Below are positions 1-6,378 of a stretch of 8,431 nucleotides of DNA, piece after piece (the stretch's first letter is position 1; the number at the start of each line of letters is the position of its first letter). The notes below the pieces were generated by a model. The model did no database searches. It saw only the letters and a list, made by a program, of their open reading frames with translations, and was not told the origin of the DNA. Source of the stretch: Bog-950 sp964620645 (lineage in GTDB: Bacteria > Bacteroidota > Bacteroidia > Chitinophagales > LD1); NCBI GenBank assembly GCA_964620645.1, contig CAZUHU010000165.1, positions 1-8,431 on the forward strand, given 5' to 3'. The translations under genes and the position numbers were made by a program.

Positions 1-282
1 GTCATGGTCGCTGTCGTAGCCAATTTGTGTAGGCAGATCAAAGGCTACGCTAAGGCCCATCACCCCTTGCGATAACAGGTAGTGGTAACGTTTGTTGCTT
101 TCCTCTGCGGTTGAAAATCCGGCATACTGCCGCATGGTCCACAACTTACTGCGGTACATTTCTGCGTGCACGCCTCGTGTAAACGGAAATTTACCCGGCT
201 CTTCATTCGGCTTTTCTGCCAATGAATAAATACGTTGAATTTCTATTCCTGAATCGGTAACAAACTTTTTCGACATGCCCAT
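1..282 (-). CDS. Methylmalonyl-CoA mutase large subunit, N-terminal part (partial)
   Basis: This is the beginning of an adenosylcobalamin-dependent acyl-CoA mutase, which interconverts methylmalonyl-CoA and succinyl-CoA in the cytoplasm; the gene runs off the window at base 1 after 94 codons. The translation contains the family signatures PGKFPFTRGVHAEMY (about residues 29-43), LWTMRQYAGFSTAEESN (47-63) and GLSVAFDLPTQIGYDSDHD (76-94), which form the entrance of the TIM-barrel substrate channel. From memory of the Propionibacterium enzyme, the Tyr of RQYAGF aligns with Tyr89, which favours methylmalonyl-CoA over isobutyryl-CoA (Phe there); this is a recalled alignment. Two in-frame ATGs, at 282 and 276, are both possible starts (MGMSKK or MSKK); an in-frame stop lies a few codons further upstream. 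No Shine-Dalgarno is visible. It lies 68 bases downstream of the membrane-anchored gene and is probably co-transcribed with it. The B12-binding domain or subunit is out of view. Confidence 0.93.
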   Translation of the reverse strand, partial: MGMSKKFVTDSGIEIQRIYSLAEKPNEEPGKFPFTRGVHAEMYRSKLWTMRQYAGFSTAEESNKRYHYLLSQGVMGLSVAFDLPTQIGYDSDHD

Positions 283-350
283 GGTTTGCACCGCGAATTA
301 AAGAAATTGATTCCACCTGTGGAGATGAAATTAAGCAGTTGAATTATTGC

Positions 351-884
351 TTAAAACAGCTCTTTTACCTCGGCCTTTAAAAAATCAAGGGCTTGTTCAG
401 TAGGCAGTTGCGCGTTGGCATTGGCAATGCCATTTAAAAGAGTAGCTATGAATTGCCCTGCAGAGGCTTCAGGAGGCATTTGGTTGCCGATTAGGTTGAC
501 GGTTTTCAGCATTTCTTCCTTAGATGCTACAATCAGGTTCCAGCTATGGGGAGACACATATATCTGCTGCGAAAGGTTGTGCTCATATTCCTCGCGAATG
601 TTTTTTACCATAGCATACTGCAACTCATTGGCAAGCATATCGGCAGAACGCACGCGTGTGATTACACTGGCAGGGTTAATGCGCTCAAGAAAAAGTGCCA
701 GGCGTTCGTATGCCTGTAAACGCAGCATCACAATTTCCTTATCTCGCTCCAGTTTCATTTTAATTGACTTCTCTACCGCTTCCTTACGCATGTATCGCGT
801 AAGCAAAAAATAAGCAGTAAAAAATACGATAAGGGCAGGAAGGGTATACTTAAGCACTTCAATAAGGTCGTGTAGTATTTCCAT
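351..884 (-). CDS. Membrane-anchored helical protein of unknown function (possibly DUF7935 family)
   Basis: A 177-residue protein with no function I can assign. One hydrophobic segment at about residues 10-29 (LKYTLPALIVFFTAYFLL) is followed by a basic stretch (RYMRKEAVEKSIKMK), which predicts a single N-terminal membrane anchor with the rest in the cytoplasm. The remainder looks mostly helical and holds a well-formed block, LRLQAYERLALFLERINP (about 55-72), then IREEYEHNLSQQIYVSP (96-112). I associate these blocks with a Bacteroidota-only uncharacterised family that I remember as DUF7935; that name is from memory. The gene precedes the methylmalonyl-CoA mutase by 68 bases on the same strand, so a shared transcript is likely, but nothing in the protein suggests a role in propionate metabolism. 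There is no catalytic motif. A GGCACACC element lies about 45 bases before the ATG. Confidence 0.88.
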   Translation of the reverse strand: MEILHDLIEVLKYTLPALIVFFTAYFLLTRYMRKEAVEKSIKMKLERDKEIVMLRLQAYERLALFLERINPASVITRVRSADMLANELQYAMVKNIREEYEHNLSQQIYVSPHSWNLIVASKEEMLKTVNLIGNQMPPEASAGQFIATLLNGIANANAQLPTEQALDFLKAEVKELF

Positions 885-916
885 CGTTGGGGTTTAATCT
901 ATAACGAAAAAGCGTT

Positions 917-933
917 TCAAATTGGTGTGCCGA
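917..933 (-). promoter_or_regulatory. GGCACACC element, weak sigma-54-like promoter candidate
   Basis: Read on the minus strand the site is CGGCACACCAATTTGA. The first half fits the -24 element of sigma-54 promoters (TGGCAC), but the -12 half has TTTGA where TTGC(A/T) is expected, so it would need one extra base of spacing. It would place a start about 20 bases before the ATG at 884. A closely similar element precedes the DUF4476 gene at nearly the same distance, which is the main reason for listing it. Confidence 0.3.
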
Positions 934-984
934 AAATAAAAAAGATGCCCTTTGTTCCGCTTTTGTGTTGCCGGAAATTCGACC

Positions 985-1524
985 TTAATATTTTTCTTCT
1001 TCAATTTTTACCTTAAGCTTTTCTAAAAAGCTTTGGTAATAGGTGTCCTTTTTATCCTTGGCAATGCTTATTTCCACGTTAAGCAGGCCCATATATTTTT
1101 GTTTATAGGGCCTTCCATCTACAATCATGTTCATGGTACCTATCAACTCCTTTTCCAGCACATAGTATTTGCCCTTGGCCAGGTATATCTGCTTAATGAA
1201 GCCGCTGAAATCGTTTTCAATAAATCTCTTGATGATATCCGTGTAGTTGTTCTCTACTTTGGCATTGGGGTTTTGGCGGATGGAGGAAAGCGCATCCAGG
1301 TACTTCTTATCCTTGCTTTGTACATAATGCACGGCGATGCTATCCAATAAAGTTTGCTTGCAATCAACTGAGTCAGTAAAAATGCGTGAGGCATTCAATC
1401 GTATAAACTCCAAACGCTTTTCAACGCTATCCATTAAAAAGCAGGAATGGTAAACCGGTTTGGTTTGGCTATAGGTATTAAGCGCAGCGAGCAATAAGGT
1501 AAGCGATAGCAACTTCTTTAACAT
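985..1524 (-). CDS. Small secreted protein of unknown function
   Basis: A 179-residue protein I do not recognise. Residues 1-19 (MLKKLLSLTLLLAALNTYS) form a clear Sec signal peptide, with likely cleavage just before Gln20, so the protein is exported to the periplasm. The mature part is rich in Lys, Asp and Glu, carries a lone Cys pair (CFL near residue 28, DCKQ near 55), and ends in a charged helix (LEKLKVKIEEEKY). No lipobox, catalytic motif or repeat is visible. The ATG at 1524 is the only start that gives the signal peptide. Only 53 bases separate it from the stop of the DUF4476 gene, and these hold a terminator hairpin; just 19 bases remain between the hairpin and the ATG, too few for a normal promoter. 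It is therefore probably expressed by read-through from the upstream gene at a lower level. The 100 bases after it show no clear terminator. Confidence 0.82.
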   Translation of the reverse strand: MLKKLLSLTLLLAALNTYSQTKPVYHSCFLMDSVEKRLEFIRLNASRIFTDSVDCKQTLLDSIAVHYVQSKDKKYLDALSSIRQNPNAKVENNYTDIIKRFIENDFSGFIKQIYLAKGKYYVLEKELIGTMNMIVDGRPYKQKYMGLLNVEISIAKDKKDTYYQSFLEKLKVKIEEEKY

Positions 1525-1543
1525 CGATATGAATTTAAAAAAG

Positions 1544-1569
1544 AAAGGCTGCCTTTGCAGACAGCCTTT
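1544..1569 (-). terminator. Intrinsic terminator after the DUF4476 gene (bidirectional in form)
   Basis: An 8-bp perfect stem, AAAGGCTG pairing with CAGCCTTT, encloses a 10-base loop. On the minus strand it begins 9 bases after the stop codon of the DUF4476 gene and is followed by CTTTTTT, the normal layout of a Rho-independent terminator. On the plus strand it is also followed by a T-rich run. Because the next minus-strand gene starts 19 bases further on, it may act as a partial terminator that sets the ratio of the two products. Confidence 0.8.
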
Positions 1570-1577
1570 TTAATTTT

Positions 1578-2549
1578 TTAGTGACGGCTCTGAACGTAGT
1601 CGTTCAAATCATCTGAGCTGGAGCTAAAGCTGAATACGTTATTTATGTTCCAGTAGTTACCCGGTTCGGTGCAGTGGTCGTATGCAAATTTTGCGAAGTC
1701 TAATTTGCTTTCCTCAAAGCCAAAGCACTGGCATATTTGGGTTATCTGCGAGGTATTAAGACAGTTTGAAGAGGCAACCTGCTTGGCTGTTTTTAATTTA
1801 CCTTCCTCAAAGCTTTGGTTTTTAATAGTAGCAATGGCGTTGCTGAAGTTGCCGCCATTCATAGGATAAGCATTTACGCAACCTACAACCTGTGGTTGTG
1901 TTGGGGCAGGCTGTTCATATACCGTAGTGCCACCGCTGGTGGTTGTAGTAGTGGTATGCGTTGTAGTTGTGCTACCTGATAATAGAGGATCAGTTACGGT
2001 AACACCCACGTTAATGCCGCCAAGGTTCATATTTACACCTTCAACAACACCGCCTGAAGTTGTAGTAGTTGTTGTAGTGCTTTGCGTAACAGTGCCACCT
2101 GTGGTGCCGGTAGTAACTACAGTGGTAGGTGGAGGTGTAGGGGCACCCCAATGCGTAACGTAAACGTTACCGGGGTTAACCCATCTTTGACTGATTGGAA
2201 CGGCAGAGAAATAATTCAACGTCATTTTACCGTTATTCTTATTCTTTTTGATTTTATAGGTTACGTCCATTCTTATACCCGATGCATCGGTAATAGCTAA
2301 GTAGTTTTTGCTGATTTCGCCAAGAGCCTGGTCTTCAAAAATCACTTTGGCATTGTAGTAGTCCTGTGTAAGGTCTTCAACGCGCAGGTTGGTTTGTGCC
2401 ACGTTGTTTTGTTTTTCACCATTCAGTATCAGGAAGAACTTATCGCCGTCTTCGCTAAAAATGGTAAGGTGACCTACCGGCACAGGCTGGGCTTTAACGG
2501 CCACAGCAAAAAGTAAGAGAAAGAAAGGGAGTACGTATTTGCTTTTCAT
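1578..2549 (-). CDS. Secreted DUF4476-domain protein with Thr-rich linker
   Basis: A 323-residue exported protein. Residues 1-20 (MKSKYVLPFFLLLFAVAVKA) are a signal peptide with cleavage before Gln21. An N-terminal beta-rich domain follows (about 22-120, starting GHLTIFSEDGDKFFLILNG), of the type often paired with DUF4476 in Bacteroidota. A low-complexity linker spans about 136-222 and has two poly-Thr blocks. The C-terminal domain (about 224-320) matches DUF4476 by its pattern FSNAIATIKNQSFEEGKL, then ITQICQCFGFEESKLDFAKFAYDH and a final NYWNINNVFSF. The molecular function of the family is unknown. The frame stays open up to an ATG at 2594, but that would put 15 residues before the signal peptide and overlap the promoter-like element, so the ATG at 2549 is preferred. 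A terminator hairpin follows directly. The start is about 150 bases from the divergent Pro/Ser-rich gene. Confidence 0.9.
   Translation of the reverse strand: MKSKYVLPFFLLLFAVAVKAQPVPVGHLTIFSEDGDKFFLILNGEKQNNVAQTNLRVEDLTQDYYNAKVIFEDQALGEISKNYLAITDASGIRMDVTYKIKKNKNNGKMTLNYFSAVPISQRWVNPGNVYVTHWGAPTPPPTTVVTTGTTGGTVTQSTTTTTTTSGGVVEGVNMNLGGINVGVTVTDPLLSGSTTTTHTTTTTTSGGTTVYEQPAPTQPQVVGCVNAYPMNGGNFSNAIATIKNQSFEEGKLKTAKQVASSNCLNTSQITQICQCFGFEESKLDFAKFAYDHCTEPGNYWNINNVFSFSSSSDDLNDYVQSRH
1938..2078 (-). repeat. Poly-Thr low-complexity blocks in the DUF4476 protein
   Basis: Two blocks of ACN codons encode seven consecutive Thr (around 2058-2078) and TTTTHTTTTTT (around 1938-1970), each followed by Ser-Gly-Gly. 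Codons within the runs vary, so these are not pure microsatellites, but the ACA/ACT-rich DNA could still slip. The matched Thr-run plus SGG layout suggests an internal duplication of about 36-40 residues. The stretch probably forms an extended, possibly O-glycosylated, linker. Confidence 0.7.
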
Positions 2550-2577
2550 AATTATGTTGGGTTTTGGGATACGGTTT

Positions 2578-2595
2578 TCCAATAGGTGTGCCAAA
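2578..2595 (-). promoter_or_regulatory. Sigma-54-like promoter candidate for the DUF4476 gene
   Basis: On the minus strand the site is TTTGGCACACCTATTGGA. Against the sigma-54 consensus TGGCACG-N4-TTGCA it matches the -24 part at six of seven bases and the -12 part at TTG and A, with G in place of the C. Spacing between the two halves is correct. The predicted start would be near 2568, giving a leader of about 19 bases before the ATG at 2549. A tandem near-copy, CACACCTTTGG, lies directly upstream. Whether this genome has rpoN cannot be seen here. Confidence 0.4.
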
Positions 2596-2699
2596 GGTGT
2601 GGGAAATATGGGATTTTACCAATTTTAAGAATTCTGTATCTAAGCAATTAATAGTGCCTTTAAATTACCTATATTTATTGCCACTAAAATCTACCGCTA

Positions 2700-2978
2700 A
2701 TGAAGGCCGGCTTGTTTTTTACCTGCTTATTTTTTCTGGCAATGCAGCTAACTGCTCAAACATCACAGCTTCCTGCTGTGGGCCAATTGGAAAATGATAA
2801 AAAACTGACACCCTCTTCGGCACCGGAATCTCCCAAAGCCTTACCATCGGATAAGCCGGACGATAGTTTTAAGCCATCAGGCCCGGGCACTCCTGAGTCG
2901 CCACCAAGCAACCAAAACGAGCAACGCCCTGCCCCACAGGCAACAGAAAAGCGCCCAAGTACAGGGGCGCCTGAATAA
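2700..2978 (+). CDS. Short Pro/Ser-rich secreted peptide
   Basis: A 92-residue product that I do not recognise. Residues 1-19 (MKAGLFFTCLFFLAMQLTA) form a signal peptide with likely cleavage before Gln20; the remaining 70 or so residues are dominated by Pro, Ser, Glu, Lys and Gln with no hydrophobic core, so the mature chain should be disordered and secreted or periplasmic. There is no lipobox Cys at the cleavage site and no regular repeat. The signal peptide followed by a compositionally distinct tail is the main argument that the frame is real. A TATATTTA at 2670-2677 resembles the Bacteroidota -7 element and would give a 5' leader of about 16 bases, but no good -33 element accompanies it. 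The gene is convergent with scpB, 19 bases away, and its last codons contain the hairpin that appears to terminate the opposing operon. Confidence 0.7.
   Translation: MKAGLFFTCLFFLAMQLTAQTSQLPAVGQLENDKKLTPSSAPESPKALPSDKPDDSFKPSGPGTPESPPSNQNEQRPAPQATEKRPSTGAPE
2947..2970 (-). terminator. Intrinsic terminator of the atpA-atpG-scpB operon
   Basis: GCGCCC (2951-2956) pairs with GGGCGC (2965-2970) around an 8-base loop. On the minus strand the stem is followed by TTTTCTGTT, fitting a Rho-independent terminator 27 bases past the scpB stop. It lies within the coding sequence of the convergent Pro/Ser-rich gene. On the plus strand no T-run follows, so it should act in one direction only. Confidence 0.65.
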
Positions 2979-2997
2979 AGCTTACTTTAAACTATAA

Positions 2998-3714
2998 TCA
3001 GGAGTTCTCTTCAGAGGATTCTTCGGCACCGGAGGTTTCATTGCCTTCAGACTGGCTTTCTGTGCTATTATCAGCAGACTGCTCGGTAATATCTGATACA
3101 AGCTCAGGCACGTCGCCCACTGTGTTTGTATCAGGCGGAGGAAGAACATCTTTAAGTTTAGGTAACTCATCGGTAGAGTTGATGCCAAAGTAATCGAGGA
3201 ACGTAGCCGTTACCCTGTAAATAATAGGCTTGCCGGGTTGATCTTCCAGCCTTCCGCTTATTTCAATCAATTCCTTTTCCAACAGCTTCTCAATAGAGTA
3301 ATCGCAGTTTACACCGCGTATTTTTTCGCATTCTACTTTAGTAATAGGGCCGCGGTAGGCTATAATGGCTAAAGTTTCAAGGGCCGCAGTAGATAGCCTT
3401 TTCTTTTCGCGCATGCCTATAAGGGCGGCAACAGTTGGGTGAAACTCCGACTTTGTAAAAAACTGGTATCCGCCGCCAATAACGCGAAGTTCAAAAGCGT
3501 AAATGTCACTTTTGAATTTATCCTGAAGGTCGTTTAAAACCGATTCAATTATCTTTTCATCCAACACAGTGCCGGGGAAGGCCTTGTTTAATGCTTCGCC
3601 AATATCTTCAATGGTAACAGCGCTTTCTGAGCTGAAAACCAGGGCTTCGATATGTTGGTGAAGATTTTCCAATGGTATAAAGATAATTCGGCGCCTGCAG
3701 TGCTTAACAGCCAT
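2998..3714 (-). CDS. scpB: Segregation and condensation protein B
   Basis: ScpB is the small accessory subunit that binds the kleisin ScpA and, with SMC, compacts and segregates the chromosome. The 238-residue translation has the two winged-helix parts of the family: HQHIEALVFSSE...IEDIGEAL (about 19-42) and the very characteristic TAALETLAIIAYRGPITKVECEKIRGV (109-135), then GRLEDQPGKPIIYRVTATFLDYFGINSTDELP (154-185). A disordered acidic Ser/Glu tail (about 205-238) ends the protein. Start choice is uncertain: the ATG at 3714 adds 14 residues (MAVKHCRRRIIFIP) that homologues generally lack, while a TTG at 3672 would begin the protein as MENLHQHIEAL, the usual family start. No clear Shine-Dalgarno supports either. 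It follows atpG by 25 bases and is probably in the same operon; scpA is not in the window. Confidence 0.95.
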   Translation of the reverse strand: MAVKHCRRRIIFIPLENLHQHIEALVFSSESAVTIEDIGEALNKAFPGTVLDEKIIESVLNDLQDKFKSDIYAFELRVIGGGYQFFTKSEFHPTVAALIGMREKKRLSTAALETLAIIAYRGPITKVECEKIRGVNCDYSIEKLLEKELIEISGRLEDQPGKPIIYRVTATFLDYFGINSTDELPKLKDVLPPPDTNTVGDVPELVSDITEQSADNSTESQSEGNETSGAEESSEENS

Positions 3715-3715
3715 G

Positions 3716-3732
3716 CATTAACCGGGTTAATG
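3716..3732. repeat. Perfect palindrome between atpG and scpB
   Basis: CATTAACC and GGTTAATG are perfect inverted arms around a single central base, filling 17 of the 25 bases between the atpG stop and the scpB ATG. With a one-base centre it cannot form a good RNA hairpin at full arm length, so a dimeric DNA-binding protein site is the more natural reading, though chance cannot be excluded. Confidence 0.45.
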
Positions 3733-3739
3733 AAATTTA

Positions 3740-4633
3740 TTAGCCGTTTTCCTCAAGGGCAGCTGCACCGCCTACAATCTCCAGAATTTCTTTGGTAATG
3801 GCAGCCTGGCGCTCGCGGTTGTAAACTATCTTAAGCGATTTAATAAGCTCCTGGGCGTTATTTGTAGCAGATTCCATGGCTACCATACGTGCACCATGTT
3901 CAGATGCGTTGGTGTCAATTAAAGCTTTGAAAAACTGCGTATTCAAAATTTTAGGAACCAGTTCTTCCAACAATGCTTCTTTTTCCGGTTCAAAAGCGTA
4001 GTCTATTTTCTTTTTGCTGGCCTTTGTCTTTTTAGGAGCTTCAACCGGTAAAAAGCGTTCAACGGTAAATATTTGAGTGGCTGCGTTCTTGAACTGGGCA
4101 TAAACCAATTCAATAACATCGTATTTGCCTTCTGCAAACTCTTTCATCAGCCTTTCAGAAATCTGCTGAGAGTCTTCAAAGGTCAGCTTGTTCATTACAC
4201 CTGAATACTCGTTGATGAACTTTATGCCTTGTTCTTTCTTAAAGGCATCGTAACCTTTTTTACCCACGTTAAGCATGGTTATAGTACCGGCTTTACGTTG
4301 TGCAGCATAAGTGTCAATTAAAAGCCTGCGGGCTGTTTTAATAACGTTGCTGTTAAAGCCACCGCAAAGACCTTTATCGGAAGTTACCACTACTAAAAGC
4401 ACATTCTTAACCTCTACGCTCTGGCGGTTGTAAGTGCCGCCGGCGCCGCCTTCCATATTCCCCATAATGTTGGAGAGTATTTCGTTCAGCTTCTCAGAAT
4501 AGGGGCGCATTTGGGTAATACGGTCCTGTGCACGCTTAAGCTTACTTGCAGCCACCAGTTTCATGGCCTTGGTAATTTGTTGCGTGGTGTTTACCGAACC
4601 AATGCGGATTCTTATCTCTTTTAAGTTAGCCAT
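3740..4633 (-). CDS. atpG: F1F0 ATP synthase subunit gamma
   Basis: The gamma subunit is the rotating central shaft of the F1 motor and couples proton flow through F0 to catalysis at the alpha/beta interfaces. At 297 residues it is of normal length. The N-terminal helix is classical (MANLKEIRIRIGSVNTTQQI then TKAMKLVAASKLKRAQ, residues 1-36), the Rossmann-like middle domain carries TSDKGLCGGFN (84-94), and the C-terminal helix contains the conserved MESATNNA (253-260) and ends in KIVYNRERQAAITKEILEIVGGA (268-290). A Lys-rich insert, KKTKASKKK (201-209), lies in the middle domain. The ATG at 4633 starts exactly at the conserved MANLKEIR. It follows atpA after 51 bases that hold a strong hairpin, so it depends on atpA transcription while its expression may be tuned by that structure. 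Confidence 0.98.
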   Translation of the reverse strand: MANLKEIRIRIGSVNTTQQITKAMKLVAASKLKRAQDRITQMRPYSEKLNEILSNIMGNMEGGAGGTYNRQSVEVKNVLLVVVTSDKGLCGGFNSNVIKTARRLLIDTYAAQRKAGTITMLNVGKKGYDAFKKEQGIKFINEYSGVMNKLTFEDSQQISERLMKEFAEGKYDVIELVYAQFKNAATQIFTVERFLPVEAPKKTKASKKKIDYAFEPEKEALLEELVPKILNTQFFKALIDTNASEHGARMVAMESATNNAQELIKSLKIVYNRERQAAITKEILEIVGGAAALEENG

Positions 4634-4645
4634 TTATCAGTTCAC

Positions 4646-4677
4646 GATTAACGGCTGATGTTACTCAGCCGTTAATC
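4646..4677 (-). promoter_or_regulatory. Perfect 13-bp hairpin between atpA and atpG
   Basis: GATTAACGGCTGA (4646-4658) and TCAGCCGTTAATC (4665-4677) are perfect inverted arms around a 6-base loop. On the minus-strand transcript the stem begins 7 bases after the atpA stop and ends 12 bases before the atpG ATG. No T-run follows on that strand (GTGAACTG follows), so it does not look like a full terminator for the operon. Likely roles are protecting the 3' end of atpA mRNA, processing, partial termination, or limiting ribosome access to atpG. Confidence 0.75.
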
Positions 4678-4684
4678 ATATTTT

Positions 4685-6265
4685 TTAATGTTGGAAATTC
4701 AATGACACTTCAGTAGCCAGTTCCTGCAGTTTCTTTTCAGCAGCTGCATCCATTGGCTGGCTCAGGCTCTTTAATAAATCAGGGAAACGGGTTTCCAACT
4801 GAGTCATAAAGTCTTTTTCAAAGTCGCGCATTTTTGCCACAGGCACTTTAGAAGCCAGGTTCTTGGTGCCGATGTAAAGAATGGCAACCTGCTTTTCTAC
4901 CGAGTATGGAGAGAACTGCGCCTGTTTAAGGATTTCAACGTTGCGGGCACCTTTATCCAATACAGCTTTGGTAGCCGCATCAAGGTCAGAACCGAACTTA
5001 GAGAAAGCTTCCAACTCGCGGTACTGGGCCTGGTCAAGCTTTAAGGTACCTGCCACTTTCTTCATGCTCTTGATTTGAGCGTTACCACCCACACGGCTTA
5101 CCGAAATACCTACGTTGATAGCAGGGCGAACACCGGAGTTAAACAAGCCTGATTCCAGGAATATCTGTCCGTCGGTAATTGAAATTACGTTGGTTGGAAT
5201 GTAAGCCGATACGTCACCCGCTTGTGTTTCGATAATTGGCAGAGCGGTTAATGAACCACCACCTTTTACAATGCTGCGGATGCTGTCAGGTATATCATTC
5301 ATCTGCTTGGCAACTTCATCGTTACCGTTAATTTTTGCAGCACGCTCTAACAAACGGCTGTGCAGGTAGAATACGTCGCCAGGATAAGCTTCGCGGCCCG
5401 GAGGGCGGCGTAACAGCAGAGACACCTCGCGGTAAGCTACGGCTTGCTTACTTAAATCATCATATATAATTAATGCAGGGCGGCCTGTATCGCGGAAAAA
5501 CTCGCCGATTGCAGCGCCTGCAAAAGGAGCGTAGAATTGAAGTGGAGCCGGGTCAGCAGCAGAAGCTGATACAACTACGGTATATGGCATTGCACCGTTA
5601 TCTTCAAGCGTTTTTACAACCCTTGCAACAGTTGATGCTTTTTGACCGCAGGCTACGTAAATACAGTAAACCGGCTGGCCTTTTTCGTAAAACTCTTTTT
5701 GGTTAATGATGGTATCAATTGCAACTGCACTTTTACCTACCTGGCGGTCGCCAATGATAAGTTCGCGCTGGCCACGGCCGATAGGAATCATGGCGTCAAT
5801 TGCCTTAATACCTGTTTGCAGTGGTTCGTTAACCGGCTGGCGGTAGATAACACCGGGAGCCTTACGCTCTAAAGGCATTTCATACAGGGTGCCGCCAATT
5901 GGGCCTTTACCGTCAATGGCTTCGCCCAGTGTATTGATAACGCGGCCAAGCATACCTTCACCCACTTTGATAGAGGCGATAAGGCCTGTGCGTTTTACGG
6001 TATCGCCTTCTTTAATTTTATCGTAAGGTCCCATCAATACCACACCTACGTTATCTTCTTCAAGGTTCAACACAATGGCTTTAACGCCTGTTGCGCTAAA
6101 TTCTACCAGCTCACCTGCACGGGCGTTGGTAAGGCCGTAAACGCGGGCAATACCGTCGCCCACTTGTAATACGGTACCTACTTCCTCTAGTTCTGCTGCG
6201 CTCTTAAAGTTTGAAAGTTGTTCGCGGAGTATCGCTGAAATTTCATCTGGTTTTACGTCTGCCAT
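4685..6265 (-). CDS. atpA: F1F0 ATP synthase subunit alpha
   Basis: The alpha subunit forms the alternating alpha3beta3 ring of F1 with beta; its own nucleotide sites are non-catalytic but it contributes the arginine finger to the catalytic beta sites. The 526-residue protein is full length. Domains in order are the N-terminal beta-barrel (about 25-95, VLQVGDGIARVYGL), the nucleotide-binding domain with the P-loop GDRQVGKS (172-179), LIIYDDLSKQAVAYR (265-279) and LLLRRPPGREAYPGDVFY (283-300), and the arginine finger in SVSRVGG (Arg391). The P-loop has Val where the family nearly always has Thr (GDRQTGK), seen as GTA in the DNA; this still fits the Walker A rule. A segment at about 312-333 is longer than in E. 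coli AtpA. The ATG at 6265 gives the conventional N-terminus. A strong promoter lies about 80 bases upstream, with no other atp gene before it. Confidence 0.98.
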   Translation of the reverse strand: MADVKPDEISAILREQLSNFKSAAELEEVGTVLQVGDGIARVYGLTNARAGELVEFSATGVKAIVLNLEEDNVGVVLMGPYDKIKEGDTVKRTGLIASIKVGEGMLGRVINTLGEAIDGKGPIGGTLYEMPLERKAPGVIYRQPVNEPLQTGIKAIDAMIPIGRGQRELIIGDRQVGKSAVAIDTIINQKEFYEKGQPVYCIYVACGQKASTVARVVKTLEDNGAMPYTVVVSASAADPAPLQFYAPFAGAAIGEFFRDTGRPALIIYDDLSKQAVAYREVSLLLRRPPGREAYPGDVFYLHSRLLERAAKINGNDEVAKQMNDIPDSIRSIVKGGGSLTALPIIETQAGDVSAYIPTNVISITDGQIFLESGLFNSGVRPAINVGISVSRVGGNAQIKSMKKVAGTLKLDQAQYRELEAFSKFGSDLDAATKAVLDKGARNVEILKQAQFSPYSVEKQVAILYIGTKNLASKVPVAKMRDFEKDFMTQLETRFPDLLKSLSQPMDAAAEKKLQELATEVSLNFQH

Positions 6266-6347
6266 AATTTATGGTTGATTAGTATAATTACGAATTGGTT
6301 AAAATGCGGATTTAGCAAAAGCATAAACCGCTTTTTCTAACGCGGCG

Positions 6348-6378
6348 CAAAAATAGGAGAAGCGCTTAAATGAGCAAA
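6348..6378 (-). promoter_or_regulatory. Bacteroidota housekeeping promoter of the atpA operon
   Basis: On the minus strand TTTG is followed by 19 bases and then TATTTTTG, a perfect fit to the Bacteroidota primary-sigma pattern TTTG-N19to21-TAnnTTTG. Transcription should start near 6341, leaving an untranslated leader of about 75 bases before the atpA ATG. A palindrome AAGCGCTT lies in the spacer between the two elements. Confidence 0.75.

Noticed and set aside
312..323. Small palindrome TCCAC-CT-GTGGA before the mutase gene
   Set aside because: Arms of only five bases are expected often by chance, and it lies in the middle of a probable operon gap with no promoter elements.
415..813. 132-codon plus-strand frame opposite the membrane-anchored protein
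   Set aside because: Composition is rich in Ser, Arg and Cys with no domain or ribosome-binding site, while the opposite strand has a clean membrane anchor and conserved-looking blocks.
1927..2163. Plus-strand frame with poly-Val, opposite the DUF4476 gene
   Set aside because: It is the complement of the Thr codon runs; the minus strand has a signal peptide and a recognisable domain.
2564..2797. Plus-strand frame overlapping the start of the Pro/Ser-rich gene
   Set aside because: It covers the divergent promoter region and competes with a frame that has a clear signal peptide at 2700.
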